A stretch of 64,000 nt of DNA from Halomonas sp. M4R1S46. Lineage in GTDB: Bacteria; Pseudomonadota; Gammaproteobacteria; Pseudomonadales; Halomonadaceae. Of this stretch, positions 23,101-30,841 are shown piece after piece; positions within the stretch are counted from its first letter, which is position 1; every line of letters starts with the position of its first letter. The DNA is taken from assembly GCF_025725685.1 (NCBI RefSeq), contig NZ_CP107008.1, positions 620,001-684,000 on the forward strand, in the 5' to 3' direction. The notes beneath the pieces are model-generated. The model was not told where the DNA came from, ran no database searches, and saw only the letters and a program-made list of their open reading frames with translations. Made by a program: the position numbers and the translations under genes.

Positions 23101-24486
23101 GTGCGTGAAGACGACACGATTGGTGCGATGAAGGCGGGCCGGATCGGCCGGCTGTCGGGACTCCAGGCGGCCCTCTCGGTAATGGTAGCGATCCTGGCGG
23201 GCATGGTGCTGCTCGGCTGGGGGATCGCACCGCTCGGTCGCTGGCTGCCATCGGGCTGGGCGCTGATGCCGGCCAGCACCGCGGCGGCCTGCCTGCTGCT
23301 GGCGCTCGGCCAGCTGGGGCTCGCCCGGCGGATCGTCACGCACCGCTCGGTCCGCTACCTGGGGGGTGGCGTCGCCCTGGGCCTCGCGGGCCTGGCGCTG
23401 ATCGGCCACCTGGCCGGGACGGGCCTCTGGGGCGAGGGTCTGCTGGCTACGGATCCCGTGCGCATGGCGTGGCCGGTCGCCGTCCACCTGCTGCTGGCGA
23501 GCCTGACCCTGCTGCTGGCCCGGGCGGCGGTGGGGCTGCGGGACGCCCTGCTGGTGGCACAGCTGGCGCTGGTGCTGACCCTCGGCGGCGCCCGGCTGTT
23601 CACGGCCCTGGGGATCTTCGCCCCCGACGCCGGCCCGCCCCTGGCCCTGCACACCCTGGCCGGCCTTGCGATGCTCACCCTGGCCCAGCTGGCTTACCAG
23701 GCTCGGGCGGGGCTCTTCTCGCCGCTGGCGCTGCCGGGCCGCGCCGGTAGCCTGCTGCGTCGCGGCTGGCCGCTGGTGGTGCTGTTGCCCTTCCTCATCG
23801 TGGCCCTGGCGAGCCGGCTGGCGCCGACGTCGCTCAGCCCCCTGGCGGCGGCGCTCACGGCGGCCTCGCTGGCGATCCTGCTGCTGGTCACGGTGCTGCT
23901 GATGGGTGGATGGAACGCTCGCCTGGAGGCGCGCCTGCGCGAGCTCTCGCTGAGCGACCCGATGACCGGTGTCTACAACCGGCATGCCTTCGCGGTGCTG
24001 GGCGAGCAGCTGCGCCGCCTGGCACGGCGGGAGTGCGAACCCCTGTCGCTGCTCTACTTCGATCTCGACGGCGTCAAGCGGGTCAACGACGAGCTGGGCT
24101 ACGAGGCCGGCACGCGGCTGATCGCCGACTTCGCCGGGCTGCTGGCCTCCCACACCCGCGAGAGCGACATCGTGGCCCGTCTCGGCGGCGACGAGTTCGC
24201 CGTGCTGATGCTCATTCATCCGGGACACCTGACGGGCCTGCTGACCCGGCTCGAGGGAGAGCGCCAGGCCCTCAATGCCCGGCCCGGCCAGCCCTTCGTC
24301 ATCGACTACAGCCAGGGCGAGGCGCTCATCGCCCCGGACGACCCCGCCGGGCTGTCCACGCTGTTGGAGCAGGCCGAGTCGCGCATGCTCGCCCGCAAGG
24401 CCCGCAAGCGCGCCTGGGCCGGGGGCGCCGAGGCCGCCGGGACCCCGGCGACGGGGCTCATCCCGCCCCGGCCGGCCCACGACTGA
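23101..24486 (+). CDS. membrane diguanylate cyclase (GGDEF)
   Basis: This 461-residue protein has about seven or eight predicted membrane helices (about 15-275, a MASE-like sensor) followed by a single GGDEF domain (about 285-445). The domain opens with LSLSDPMTGVYNRHAFAVL and contains YFDLDGVKRVNDELGYEAG. The active-site loop is intact (GGDEF, residues 362-366) and an RxxD inhibitory site (RESD) lies nine residues upstream of it. It should therefore make cyclic-di-GMP under product control. The proposed start is GTG 23101, preceded by AAGGGAG; ATG 23128 is an alternative. The signal sensed is unknown. A strong hairpin follows the stop. Confidence 0.87.
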   Translation: MREDDTIGAMKAGRIGRLSGLQAALSVMVAILAGMVLLGWGIAPLGRWLPSGWALMPASTAAACLLLALGQLGLARRIVTHRSVRYLGGGVALGLAGLALIGHLAGTGLWGEGLLATDPVRMAWPVAVHLLLASLTLLLARAAVGLRDALLVAQLALVLTLGGARLFTALGIFAPDAGPPLALHTLAGLAMLTLAQLAYQARAGLFSPLALPGRAGSLLRRGWPLVVLLPFLIVALASRLAPTSLSPLAAALTAASLAILLLVTVLLMGGWNARLEARLRELSLSDPMTGVYNRHAFAVLGEQLRRLARRECEPLSLLYFDLDGVKRVNDELGYEAGTRLIADFAGLLASHTRESDIVARLGGDEFAVLMLIHPGHLTGLLTRLEGERQALNARPGQPFVIDYSQGEALIAPDDPAGLSTLLEQAESRMLARKARKRAWAGGAEAAGTPATGLIPPRPAHD

Positions 24487-24527
24487 CCCGCCGGCCCGGA
24501 GCGCCCTCGGGGTACCGGGCCGGCGGG
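24487..24527. terminator. 13-bp hairpin between convergent genes
   Basis: CCCGCCGGCCCGG and CCGGGCCGGCGGG form a perfect 13-bp stem with a 15-base loop, beginning immediately after the diguanylate cyclase stop. It lies between that gene and argP, which converge, and can act in either direction. Confidence 0.65.
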
Positions 24528-24572
24528 GCCGGTGGGGGCTTGTTCCCCCGTTGGAGCCGGCAGCGTCCGGCG

Positions 24573-25442
24573 CTAGCGCAGCTCGATATCGCCCAGGACC
24601 CGGGTCAGCCGCTCCAGCAGCTCACCGCTGTGGCGCCAGAAGTGCCAGTACAGCGGCACCGCCAGGGAGCGCTCCGGGGCGAGGCTCGCCAGCCGGCCTT
24701 CGGCCACCAGCGAGGCCACCTGCAGCTGCGGCATCATGCCGTAGCCGATGCCGCCGGCGGCGAGCCGCACGAAGCCCTCCGAGGACGGGCAGAGGTGGTG
24801 GGGGAAGGCGCCGTGATAGCCGCACTGGGCGAGGAAGCGGTGCTGGAGCTGGTCGTGGGGGCCGTAGACGATCGCCGGGGCCTGGCGGAAGGCCGCCTCC
24901 GTGGGCCCCTCGGGGAAGTAGCGGGCGATATAGGCCGGGGTGGCGTAGGGATGATAGACCATGGTGCCCAGCGGCACGCAGCGGGCGCCGGCGATCGGCT
25001 GGTCGCTGGCGCACAGGCAGGCGGCCACGTCGCCGTCGCGCAGGCGCTTGAGCCCCACGTCCTGGTCCTCGATCACCAGGTCGAGCAGCAGCCCCTCGTC
25101 TCGGCAGAACGCGCTCACGGCCTCGGCCCACCAGGTCGCCAGGCTGTCGGCATTGAGGGCGATGCGCAGCCGCGGCGAGGCGGCCTCGAGGGTCGGCAGG
25201 GCGGCGCGCAAGTCGCGTTCCAGCAGCCGGACCTGCTGGTGATGGTTGAGCAGCCGCCGTCCCGCCGGGGTGGGCTCGAGGTGGGGGTGACGGATCAGCA
25301 CCGGCTGGCCGAGGCGGATCTCCAGGGCCTTGATACGCTGGGAGACCGCCGACTGCGAGAGGCCGAGCGCGTCCCCGGCGCGCTCGAAGCCGCCGCATTC
25401 GATCACCGTGGCCAGCGCCTCGAGCAGCTTGTAGTCGAGCAT
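24573..25442 (-). CDS. argP: LysR family transcriptional regulator ArgP
   Basis: This 289-residue LysR regulator has the N-terminal HTH (LEALATVIECGGFERAGDAL, then GLSQSAVSQRIKALEIRLGQ) and an effector domain with ALNADSLATWWAEAV, typical of ArgP/IciA. The C-terminal part has GGIGYGMMPQLQV. ArgP senses arginine and lysine and activates the arginine exporter gene argO. That gene (25532) lies directly divergent here, across an 89-bp region whose central -10 element reads as TATAAC one way and GTTATA the other. Length and domain pattern are normal (E. coli 297). Confidence 0.93.
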   Translation of the reverse strand: MLDYKLLEALATVIECGGFERAGDALGLSQSAVSQRIKALEIRLGQPVLIRHPHLEPTPAGRRLLNHHQQVRLLERDLRAALPTLEAASPRLRIALNADSLATWWAEAVSAFCRDEGLLLDLVIEDQDVGLKRLRDGDVAACLCASDQPIAGARCVPLGTMVYHPYATPAYIARYFPEGPTEAAFRQAPAIVYGPHDQLQHRFLAQCGYHGAFPHHLCPSSEGFVRLAAGGIGYGMMPQLQVASLVAEGRLASLAPERSLAVPLYWHFWRHSGELLERLTRVLGDIELR

Positions 25443-25531
25443 AAGAATATCTGATGCAGCATTAGGAGGATGATTTTTCAGTATAACGACTCGCCGCTAG
25501 GCTGGCCTCCTCACCTCAGGGAGGACGACCG
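25443..25531. promoter_or_regulatory. argP-argO divergent promoter region
   Basis: This is a locally A+T-rich 89-bp interval. GTATAACGAC at 25481-25490 contains a possible -10 box for both directions (TATAAC for argO, TTATAC for argP). Upstream of it lies CTGATGCAGCATTAG (25451-25465), a candidate for the ArgP-binding half-sites. The ArgP role is inferred from the gene pair. Confidence 0.5.
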
Positions 25532-26149
25532 ATGCTGGAGAGTTACCTGACCGGGCTGGTGGTGTGCGGTGGCATCATCGTCGCCATCGGCGCCCAGAAC
25601 GCCTACGTGCTGGGGCTCGCCGTGCGGCGCGAGCATCACTGGTGGTCCGCCGGGCTGTGCATGGGCAGCGACCTGCTGCTGGTCTCCGCCGGGATGTTCG
25701 GCATGAGTGCCTTGCTGCTGACGTTGCCCGGCGCCCTGGAGGCGCTGCGCTGGCTGGGAGTGGCGTTTCTCGGCTGGTTGGCCCTCCAGGCGCTGTATCG
25801 CGCCACCGCCGGGCGCCAGGGGCTGGCCGTCGCCGAGGCCCGGGGCCGCAGCGTCACCCGGGTGGTGCTGGCCACCCTCGCCGTCACCGTGCTCAATCCC
25901 CAGGTGTACCTGGATACCCTGCTGCTGATCCCCTCGGTGGGCGCCCAGCAGGACAGCGCGGGGGCCTTCGTGGCCGGCGCCGGCAGCGCCTCCATCCTGT
26001 GGTTCAGCCTGCTCGCCTGGGGCGGGGCGCTGCTCTCGCCCTGGCTGTCGCGGCCGCGGGCCTGGCGGGTGATCGACGGCGGCATCGGGGTGATGATGGC
26101 GGTCATCGCCGTGCAGCTGGCCGGCGGCGAGTTCGGCGGGCTGGCCTGA
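25532..26149 (+). CDS. argO: LysE/ArgO family amino acid exporter
   Basis: This 205-residue membrane protein has six predicted helices and exports arginine (and possibly lysine or canavanine). It shows the family N-terminus GLVVCGGIIVAIGAQNAYVL (GAQNAYVL is the LysE/ArgO signature), and the mid-protein motif VTVLNPQVYLDTLLLIPSVG with the N-P pair required for transport. Length equals E. coli ArgO (211). GGGAGGACGACCG precedes the ATG. Regulation by the adjacent ArgP is expected. Confidence 0.93.
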   Translation: MLESYLTGLVVCGGIIVAIGAQNAYVLGLAVRREHHWWSAGLCMGSDLLLVSAGMFGMSALLLTLPGALEALRWLGVAFLGWLALQALYRATAGRQGLAVAEARGRSVTRVVLATLAVTVLNPQVYLDTLLLIPSVGAQQDSAGAFVAGAGSASILWFSLLAWGGALLSPWLSRPRAWRVIDGGIGVMMAVIAVQLAGGEFGGLA

Positions 26150-26240
26150 CCGGGCCACGTGCCGGGCCCCTCCATGCCCGAGCCGGCTCGCCAGGGCGCT
26201 ATCGGGCGATGCTGCGGGCCCCGAGGACGGATGCCGGCGC

Positions 26241-27725
26241 TCAGCGCGGGTGCAGCCAGCCCGGCAGCAGGCCGTAGGGATCGATCGGCTGGCTGGCGTC
26301 GTGGGGGACCTGCAGCGCCGTCAGGCGCGCGAAGAGGCGCTCGTCCTGGCACTCGTCGAACAGCTCGGTGCAACCACCCACGAACTCGCCGCCGATGAAG
26401 ATCTGCGGCAGCGTCAGCACGCCGGTGCGGGCCCGCAGCACCGCCCGGATCCGGCCGCCCAGGTTGTCCTGCTGGTACTCCACGGCATCCAGGTCGACGC
26501 TCTCGTAGGGGATGGCGTAGTGGCGCAGCAGCTTGCGGACCGACCAGCAGAACTCGCACCACTCCAGGGCGAACATCACCACCGGCTGGTGGGGATCGCC
26601 GATCAGCCGGTCGACCTCGGCCTCCGCCTCGGCGTCGGTGGCCGGCGCCGGTGCCGCCGCGGCGGGCGCCGGAGCGGCGGTGTCGAAGCGATAGCCGGGG
26701 GTCGAGCAGGACAACAGGGTCTCCTCCTCGGTCATCTCGACGGGCACGTCCTCGAACAGCGGCGTGGACAGGTAGCGCTCGCCGGTGTCGGGCAGCATGC
26801 ACAGCAGGGTGGTGCCTGACGGGGACCGCTCGGCCACCTGCAGCGCCCCGGCGAAGGTGGCGCCGGCGGAGATGCCGACGAAGATCCCTTCCCGGCTGGC
26901 CAGGTCCCGGGCGCAGCGCAGGGCGTCCTTGCCGTTGATGGCCAGGTACTCGTCGATGCGATGCTCCGCAAGCACCGGTTCCACCAGTTGCGGGATGAAG
27001 TCCGGCGTCCAGCCCTGCATCAGGTGGGGCCGGAACTGCGAGTGGCTCTGGGCGTGGCCGCCGTCGGGGAGGCGTGCCTGGGGGATGCCGCTGGCCAGGA
27101 TGGCGGCGTTGTCGGGCTCGCAGACCACGATGCGGGTGCGGGGGCTCTCGCGCTTGAGGACCCGGGAGACACCGCTCAGGGTGCCGCCGGTACCGAAGCC
27201 GGTCACCCAGTAGTCCAGGGGCAGGTCGGCGAAGTCGCGAAGGATCTCGACGGCGGTGGTCCGCTCGTGGATCGCCGCGTTGGCCGGGTTCTCGAACTGC
27301 CGGGACTGCCACCAGCCATGCTTCTCGGCGAGCTCGCGGGCCTTGGCGACCATGCCCGAGCCCTTCTCCGAGGCCGGGGTCAGCACCACCCGGGCGCCGA
27401 GGAAGCGCATCAGCTTGCGCCGCTCGACGCTGAAGTTCTCCGCCATGGTCACCACCAGCGGATAGCCCTTCTGGGCGCAGACCATGGCCAGGCCGATGCC
27501 GGTGTTGCCGCTGGTGGCCTCGACCACCGTCTGCCCCGGCGACAGGTCGCCGCGGCGCTCGGCGTCCTCGATGACGCCGAGCGCCAGGCGGTCCTTGACC
27601 GACCCCATGGGGTTGAAGGCCTCGATCTTGACGAACAGCGACACCCCCGGCGGGGCGAGGTTGTTGATGCGCACCACCGGGGTATTGCCGATCGTCTCGA
27701 GGATGCTCTGGTAGCGATGGCTCAT
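26241..27725 (-). CDS. cysteine synthase-glutaredoxin fusion protein
   Basis: This 494-residue protein joins two enzymes. Residues 1 to about 320 are a PLP-dependent O-acetylserine sulfhydrylase: IGNTPVVRI, NPMGSVKDRLALGVI with the Schiff-base lysine K44, EATSGNTGIGLAM, GTGGTLSGVSRVLK and GISAGATFAGAL. An Ala/Pro/Glu-rich linker (about 345-375) leads to a glutaredoxin domain with the dithiol motif C390-E-F-C393 (MFALEWCEFCWSVRKLL), TLPQIFIGGEFVGGCTEL and a helical end. A reducing domain tied to cysteine synthesis suggests use of a protein-bound or disulfide sulfur donor, or redox control; this is inference. The ATG at 27725 fits; the upstream in-frame extension is low-complexity. Confidence 0.9.
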   Translation of the reverse strand: MSHRYQSILETIGNTPVVRINNLAPPGVSLFVKIEAFNPMGSVKDRLALGVIEDAERRGDLSPGQTVVEATSGNTGIGLAMVCAQKGYPLVVTMAENFSVERRKLMRFLGARVVLTPASEKGSGMVAKARELAEKHGWWQSRQFENPANAAIHERTTAVEILRDFADLPLDYWVTGFGTGGTLSGVSRVLKRESPRTRIVVCEPDNAAILASGIPQARLPDGGHAQSHSQFRPHLMQGWTPDFIPQLVEPVLAEHRIDEYLAINGKDALRCARDLASREGIFVGISAGATFAGALQVAERSPSGTTLLCMLPDTGERYLSTPLFEDVPVEMTEEETLLSCSTPGYRFDTAAPAPAAAAPAPATDAEAEAEVDRLIGDPHQPVVMFALEWCEFCWSVRKLLRHYAIPYESVDLDAVEYQQDNLGGRIRAVLRARTGVLTLPQIFIGGEFVGGCTELFDECQDERLFARLTALQVPHDASQPIDPYGLLPGWLHPR

Positions 27726-27815
27726 GGCGAGGGCTCCCCGGACGTCACGCTCACTGTATGAAGGCCGGGTGGGCCTTGCCATAGGCTGTTCGGCTGAATC
27801 GAGGCCGAGGCGAAC

Positions 27816-27841
27816 CCGCCGCACGGGCCGCGTTGCGGCGG
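27816..27841 (-). terminator. hairpin between mltF and the cysteine synthase fusion
   Basis: CCGCCGCA/TGCGGCGG form a perfect 8-bp stem with a 10-base loop, about 80 bp after the mltF stop on the minus strand and about 90 bp before the next start. No T-tract follows, so its role as a terminator is tentative. Confidence 0.35.
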
Positions 27842-27919
27842 TCGCTGTCTTCGAGGAATCGGTACGCCTCCTGGCGTTCAACGCGCGGGAGGCGGCCTGT
27901 CCCGCCCCATGGGCAGCCG

Positions 27920-29353
27920 TCAGCCGGCGGGGGCCGGGCCCTCGAGGATCCCGGTCCGGGACGGCGTCGCGGTACCCGGCGGGGAGCGCTCGGCGTCCAG
28001 GGCGGCGCCGATCACGTCGAGATAATTGCGGATCCGGTCCACGTAGTGCACCGGCTCGTAGCCCCGGGCATAGCCGTAGCGGGTGCGCGGGTAGTAGCGG
28101 CGATCGGCCTTGAGCGGCAGCACCTCCTTCATGTCTGCCCAGGAATCCGGGTCCTTGCCGAGCTCCCGGGCCAGTTCCCGGGCATCCAGCAGGTGGCCGC
28201 GGCCGATGTTGTAGCTGGCCAGCGCCAGGTAGGTGCGATCCGGCTCGGGGATGCTGTCGGGCAGGCGGCGGTGACGGTCGGCGAGGTAACGGGCGCCGCC
28301 ATCGATGGCCGCCGCCGGGTCCAGCCGGTTGTCCACCCCGAGGGAGGCGGCGGTGTTGCGGGTCAGCATCATGATGCCGCGCACCCCGGTGGGCGAGACG
28401 GCCGCGGGGTCCCAGTGGGACTCCTGATAGGCGAGGGCGGCCAGCAGGTCCGCCGGCATGCCGGTCCTGGCCTCGGCGGCGAGGAAGAGCTCGAGAAAGC
28501 GCGGCAGGCGCTCGTCGATGCGCCGGTTGAGGGCCCGCAGGTCGACGAAGTCGAATTCGCCGATATGGCTGTAGTAGCGCTGGCGCATGGCCGCTCGGGC
28601 CGTCTCGCCCGCCGCGCTTGCCATCCACTGCCTGGCCTGCGCGGCGAGCGCCGTTTGGTCGTCGGGCAGGTACCAGCCGAGGGGCTCCCCGGCGGTCAGG
28701 TTGAGCGCCACCTCCAGGTGCGGGAAGTGGCGGCGGGTCATCCGCACGATATTGGAGTCGGCCACGGTGCACTCGACGTCCTGCTCGGCCACCGCCGCCA
28801 GCAGGGTCTCGGTGTTGCGCGGGTCCTCCCGGAAGCGAAAGCCGGTGTGGGCATTGACCAGGCTGCGCAGCCGCTCCGAGTAGCTGGAGGCGGCGGTGAC
28901 ACGCACCTCGACCTCGGCGAGCTCGCTCACCCGGCGGGGCAGGGGCCGGTCATCGCGGTGGCAGACCAGCTGCTCGACGATCTCGGTATGGGCGGGGCCC
29001 CGGGCGAAGCGCGCGTCTCGCGACGGCAGGTGGGTCAGGCCGGCGGCGGCCAGGTGCACCTCGCCGCCTTCCAGGGCCGCGAGCACCTCGGCGGTGGTCT
29101 CGAACAGTTCCCACTCGACCCGCCAGCCCTGGGCCGCGGCGAAGCGCTGGATCAGGTCATGCTCGGGCCCGACCGCCTGCGGGTGGCGGTTCAGGTAGTA
29201 GGTGGTGGCGGCGTTGCGGCTGGCCACCCGCAGCGTCCCGCTCTCGTCCGGCGGCGCGAGGCGCGGTGTCGCCTGGGTCATCATCAGGAGCAGCAGGGCC
29301 GCGGCCAGTAGCCCCGCCAGGGTCGGGTAGAGCAGGCGTCGTTGCGGTCTCAA
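27920..29353 (-). CDS. mltF: membrane-bound lytic murein transglycosylase F
   Basis: This 477-residue protein has an N-terminal membrane anchor or signal (LLYPTLAGLLAAALLLLMM, about 7-25), a periplasmic solute-binding-like domain (about 38-265; TLRVASRNAATTYY, then AAAGLTHLPSRDARFARGPA) and a C-terminal lysozyme-fold domain. Catalytic glutamate lies in LAALAYQESHWDPAAVSPTGVRGIMMLT, followed by LALASYNIGRGHL and the YPRTRYGYARGYEPVHYV segment typical of MltF. It cleaves peptidoglycan glycan strands with 1,6-anhydro product. The frame opens with TTG at 29353 behind GAGAGCCC; no ATG is available before the anchor. The tail after about 455 is low-complexity. Confidence 0.9.
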   Translation of the reverse strand: MRPQRRLLYPTLAGLLAAALLLLMMTQATPRLAPPDESGTLRVASRNAATTYYLNRHPQAVGPEHDLIQRFAAAQGWRVEWELFETTAEVLAALEGGEVHLAAAGLTHLPSRDARFARGPAHTEIVEQLVCHRDDRPLPRRVSELAEVEVRVTAASSYSERLRSLVNAHTGFRFREDPRNTETLLAAVAEQDVECTVADSNIVRMTRRHFPHLEVALNLTAGEPLGWYLPDDQTALAAQARQWMASAAGETARAAMRQRYYSHIGEFDFVDLRALNRRIDERLPRFLELFLAAEARTGMPADLLAALAYQESHWDPAAVSPTGVRGIMMLTRNTAASLGVDNRLDPAAAIDGGARYLADRHRRLPDSIPEPDRTYLALASYNIGRGHLLDARELARELGKDPDSWADMKEVLPLKADRRYYPRTRYGYARGYEPVHYVDRIRNYLDVIGAALDAERSPPGTATPSRTGILEGPAPAG

Positions 29354-29686
29354 GGGCTCTCGGCGTCGGGGAGTTCGCCCTTCACCCTAACAGGCCGGAG
29401 CGTTGGCAGGGCGTGAGTCCGGCATGCCGCGGTCGCCGGCCGGGCCAGGAATGACGGTTGCCGGACACCTGGTACGCGATCGCGTGAGTTGTCGTAAGTC
29501 GACTGTCCCAGAATTTCCCTTTTTTTGCGTTTTCCAACAGCACTAACTTAACTGGAAGGACTGAGAACAGTGACTCACCCAGATTGGGGAGTCAGCCTGA
29601 TGGTGCCCGGCGAGGGCCGTCAGGGACACGGGTGTTCGGGCGCCAGTCCCCTGGCGGCGCTTCTGGCGCATGAGGAGACCGATGCG
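29354..29686. promoter_or_regulatory. 333-bp divergent region with structured leader before luxP-like gene
   Basis: No gene is supported. The segment 29505-29560 is distinctly A+T-rich (AATTTCCCTTTTTTTGCG) and probably holds the promoter for the rightward operon. The next 120 bp before the start codon can fold: GACTC...GAGTC with CCC/GGG (29574-29597) and a perfect CGCCAG/CTGGCG stem with a 4-base loop (29641-29656). This does not match the GEMM cyclic-di-GMP riboswitch consensus as remembered. An in-frame GTG at 29570 would extend the protein through it but lacks a ribosome site. Confidence 0.4.
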
Positions 29687-30841
29687 ATGCAGGGTAGCCC
29701 GCCGAGTGTCACCGGCCCCCGGCGCTGGCCCGCCTGGTTCATGGCCCTGGTCCTGGTGGTCGGACTCGGCGGGGCCGTGACGGCCAGGGCGGAGAACGAG
29801 TACATACGGGTCGCGGAGCATGTCGCCCGACACCCCGAGCAGCGGGCCCTGATGGCGCAGTTGGCCGAACGGGTGCACGCGCCGGCCGTGCCGCTGGCGA
29901 CCCCGCCCGAGGCGCCCGTGCGTATCGCCCTCGTCTATCCGGGCCTGCAGACCTCGGACTACTGGCGGCGCAGCCTGGACGCCTTCGCGTCACGGCTGCG
30001 CCGACTCGCGGTGCCCCACGAGCTGAAGGCCTTCTTCTCCCGTCCCTCGGGGGACGTCGAGCTGCAGGCGAGGCAACTGGCCGAGGCCCTGGCCTGGGAG
30101 CCGGACTACCTGGTCTTCACCCTGGATACCCTGCCGCACAAGCGCATCATCGAGCGCCTGCTGGCCCGGGGGGAGCCCCGCCTGATCCTGCAGAACATCA
30201 CCACCCCCCTGGCCGAGTGGCAGGGCCACCTGCCGTTCCTGCACGTCGGCTTCGACCATGTCCAGGGCACCCGGCTGATCGCCGACTGGATGCTCGAGCG
30301 TGCCGGGCATCGCGGCGAGTACCTGATGCTCTACTTCACCCCCGGCTACGTGAGCCGCATGCGTGGCGGCACCTTCGCCGCCGTGGCCGCTCAATACCCC
30401 GACGTCGAGCAGGTGGCGGCCTACTACACCGACGGCGACAGCGAACGGGCCTACCGCGCCACCCGGCAGACCCTCGAGGCCCATCCCGACCTGGCGATGA
30501 TCTTCGCCTGTGCCACGGATGTGGCCCTCGGTGCCCTGCGCGCGCTGCGCGAGGCCGGACGGGAAGGCGAGGTGCTGCTCAACGGCTGGGGCGGCGGCAC
30601 GGCCGAGCTGGAGGCTCTCGCGGCCGGTGGCCTGGATGTCACCGCCTGGCGCCTCAGCGATGACAACGGCATCGCCATGGCCGAGGCGATCAAGCTGGAC
30701 CTGTCGGGCCAGGCTCGGCAGGTGCCCGATATCTTCGCCGGGGACATCGCCCTGGTCACCCGGCACACGTCGCCCGGGGAGATCGCGCGGCTCGAGCGAC
30801 GGGCCTTCCGGCTCAGCGAGCCGTCGCCGGAGGCGCCCTGA
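29687..30841 (+). CDS. LuxP-like periplasmic autoinducer-2-binding protein
   Basis: This 384-residue exported type I periplasmic binding protein has a signal peptide (hydrophobic 15-33, cleavage near ARA-ENEY). Its sequence follows Vibrio LuxP closely along its length: ALVYPGLQTSDYW, YLVFTLDTLPHKRIIERLL, LILQNITTPLAEW, VGFDHVQGTRL, FTPGYVSRMRGGTF, CATDVALGALRAL, NGWGGGTAEL and WRLSDDNGIAMAEAIK. Residues equivalent to the LuxP AI-2 contacts Q77, S79, W82, N159, R215, T266, W289 and R310 are kept (here Q88, S90, W93, N170, R226, T277, W301, R322); S265 is Ala276. GAGGAG precedes the chosen ATG. The stop overlaps the next gene's ATG by one base. Confidence 0.9.
   Translation: MQGSPPSVTGPRRWPAWFMALVLVVGLGGAVTARAENEYIRVAEHVARHPEQRALMAQLAERVHAPAVPLATPPEAPVRIALVYPGLQTSDYWRRSLDAFASRLRRLAVPHELKAFFSRPSGDVELQARQLAEALAWEPDYLVFTLDTLPHKRIIERLLARGEPRLILQNITTPLAEWQGHLPFLHVGFDHVQGTRLIADWMLERAGHRGEYLMLYFTPGYVSRMRGGTFAAVAAQYPDVEQVAAYYTDGDSERAYRATRQTLEAHPDLAMIFACATDVALGALRALREAGREGEVLLNGWGGGTAELEALAAGGLDVTAWRLSDDNGIAMAEAIKLDLSGQARQVPDIFAGDIALVTRHTSPGEIARLERRAFRLSEPSPEAP

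Noticed and set aside
27726..28772. N-terminal extension of the cysteine synthase fusion (349 codons)
   Set aside because: It overlaps the mltF gene in another frame with Arg/Pro/Gly-rich sequence; the true start is the ATG at 27725.
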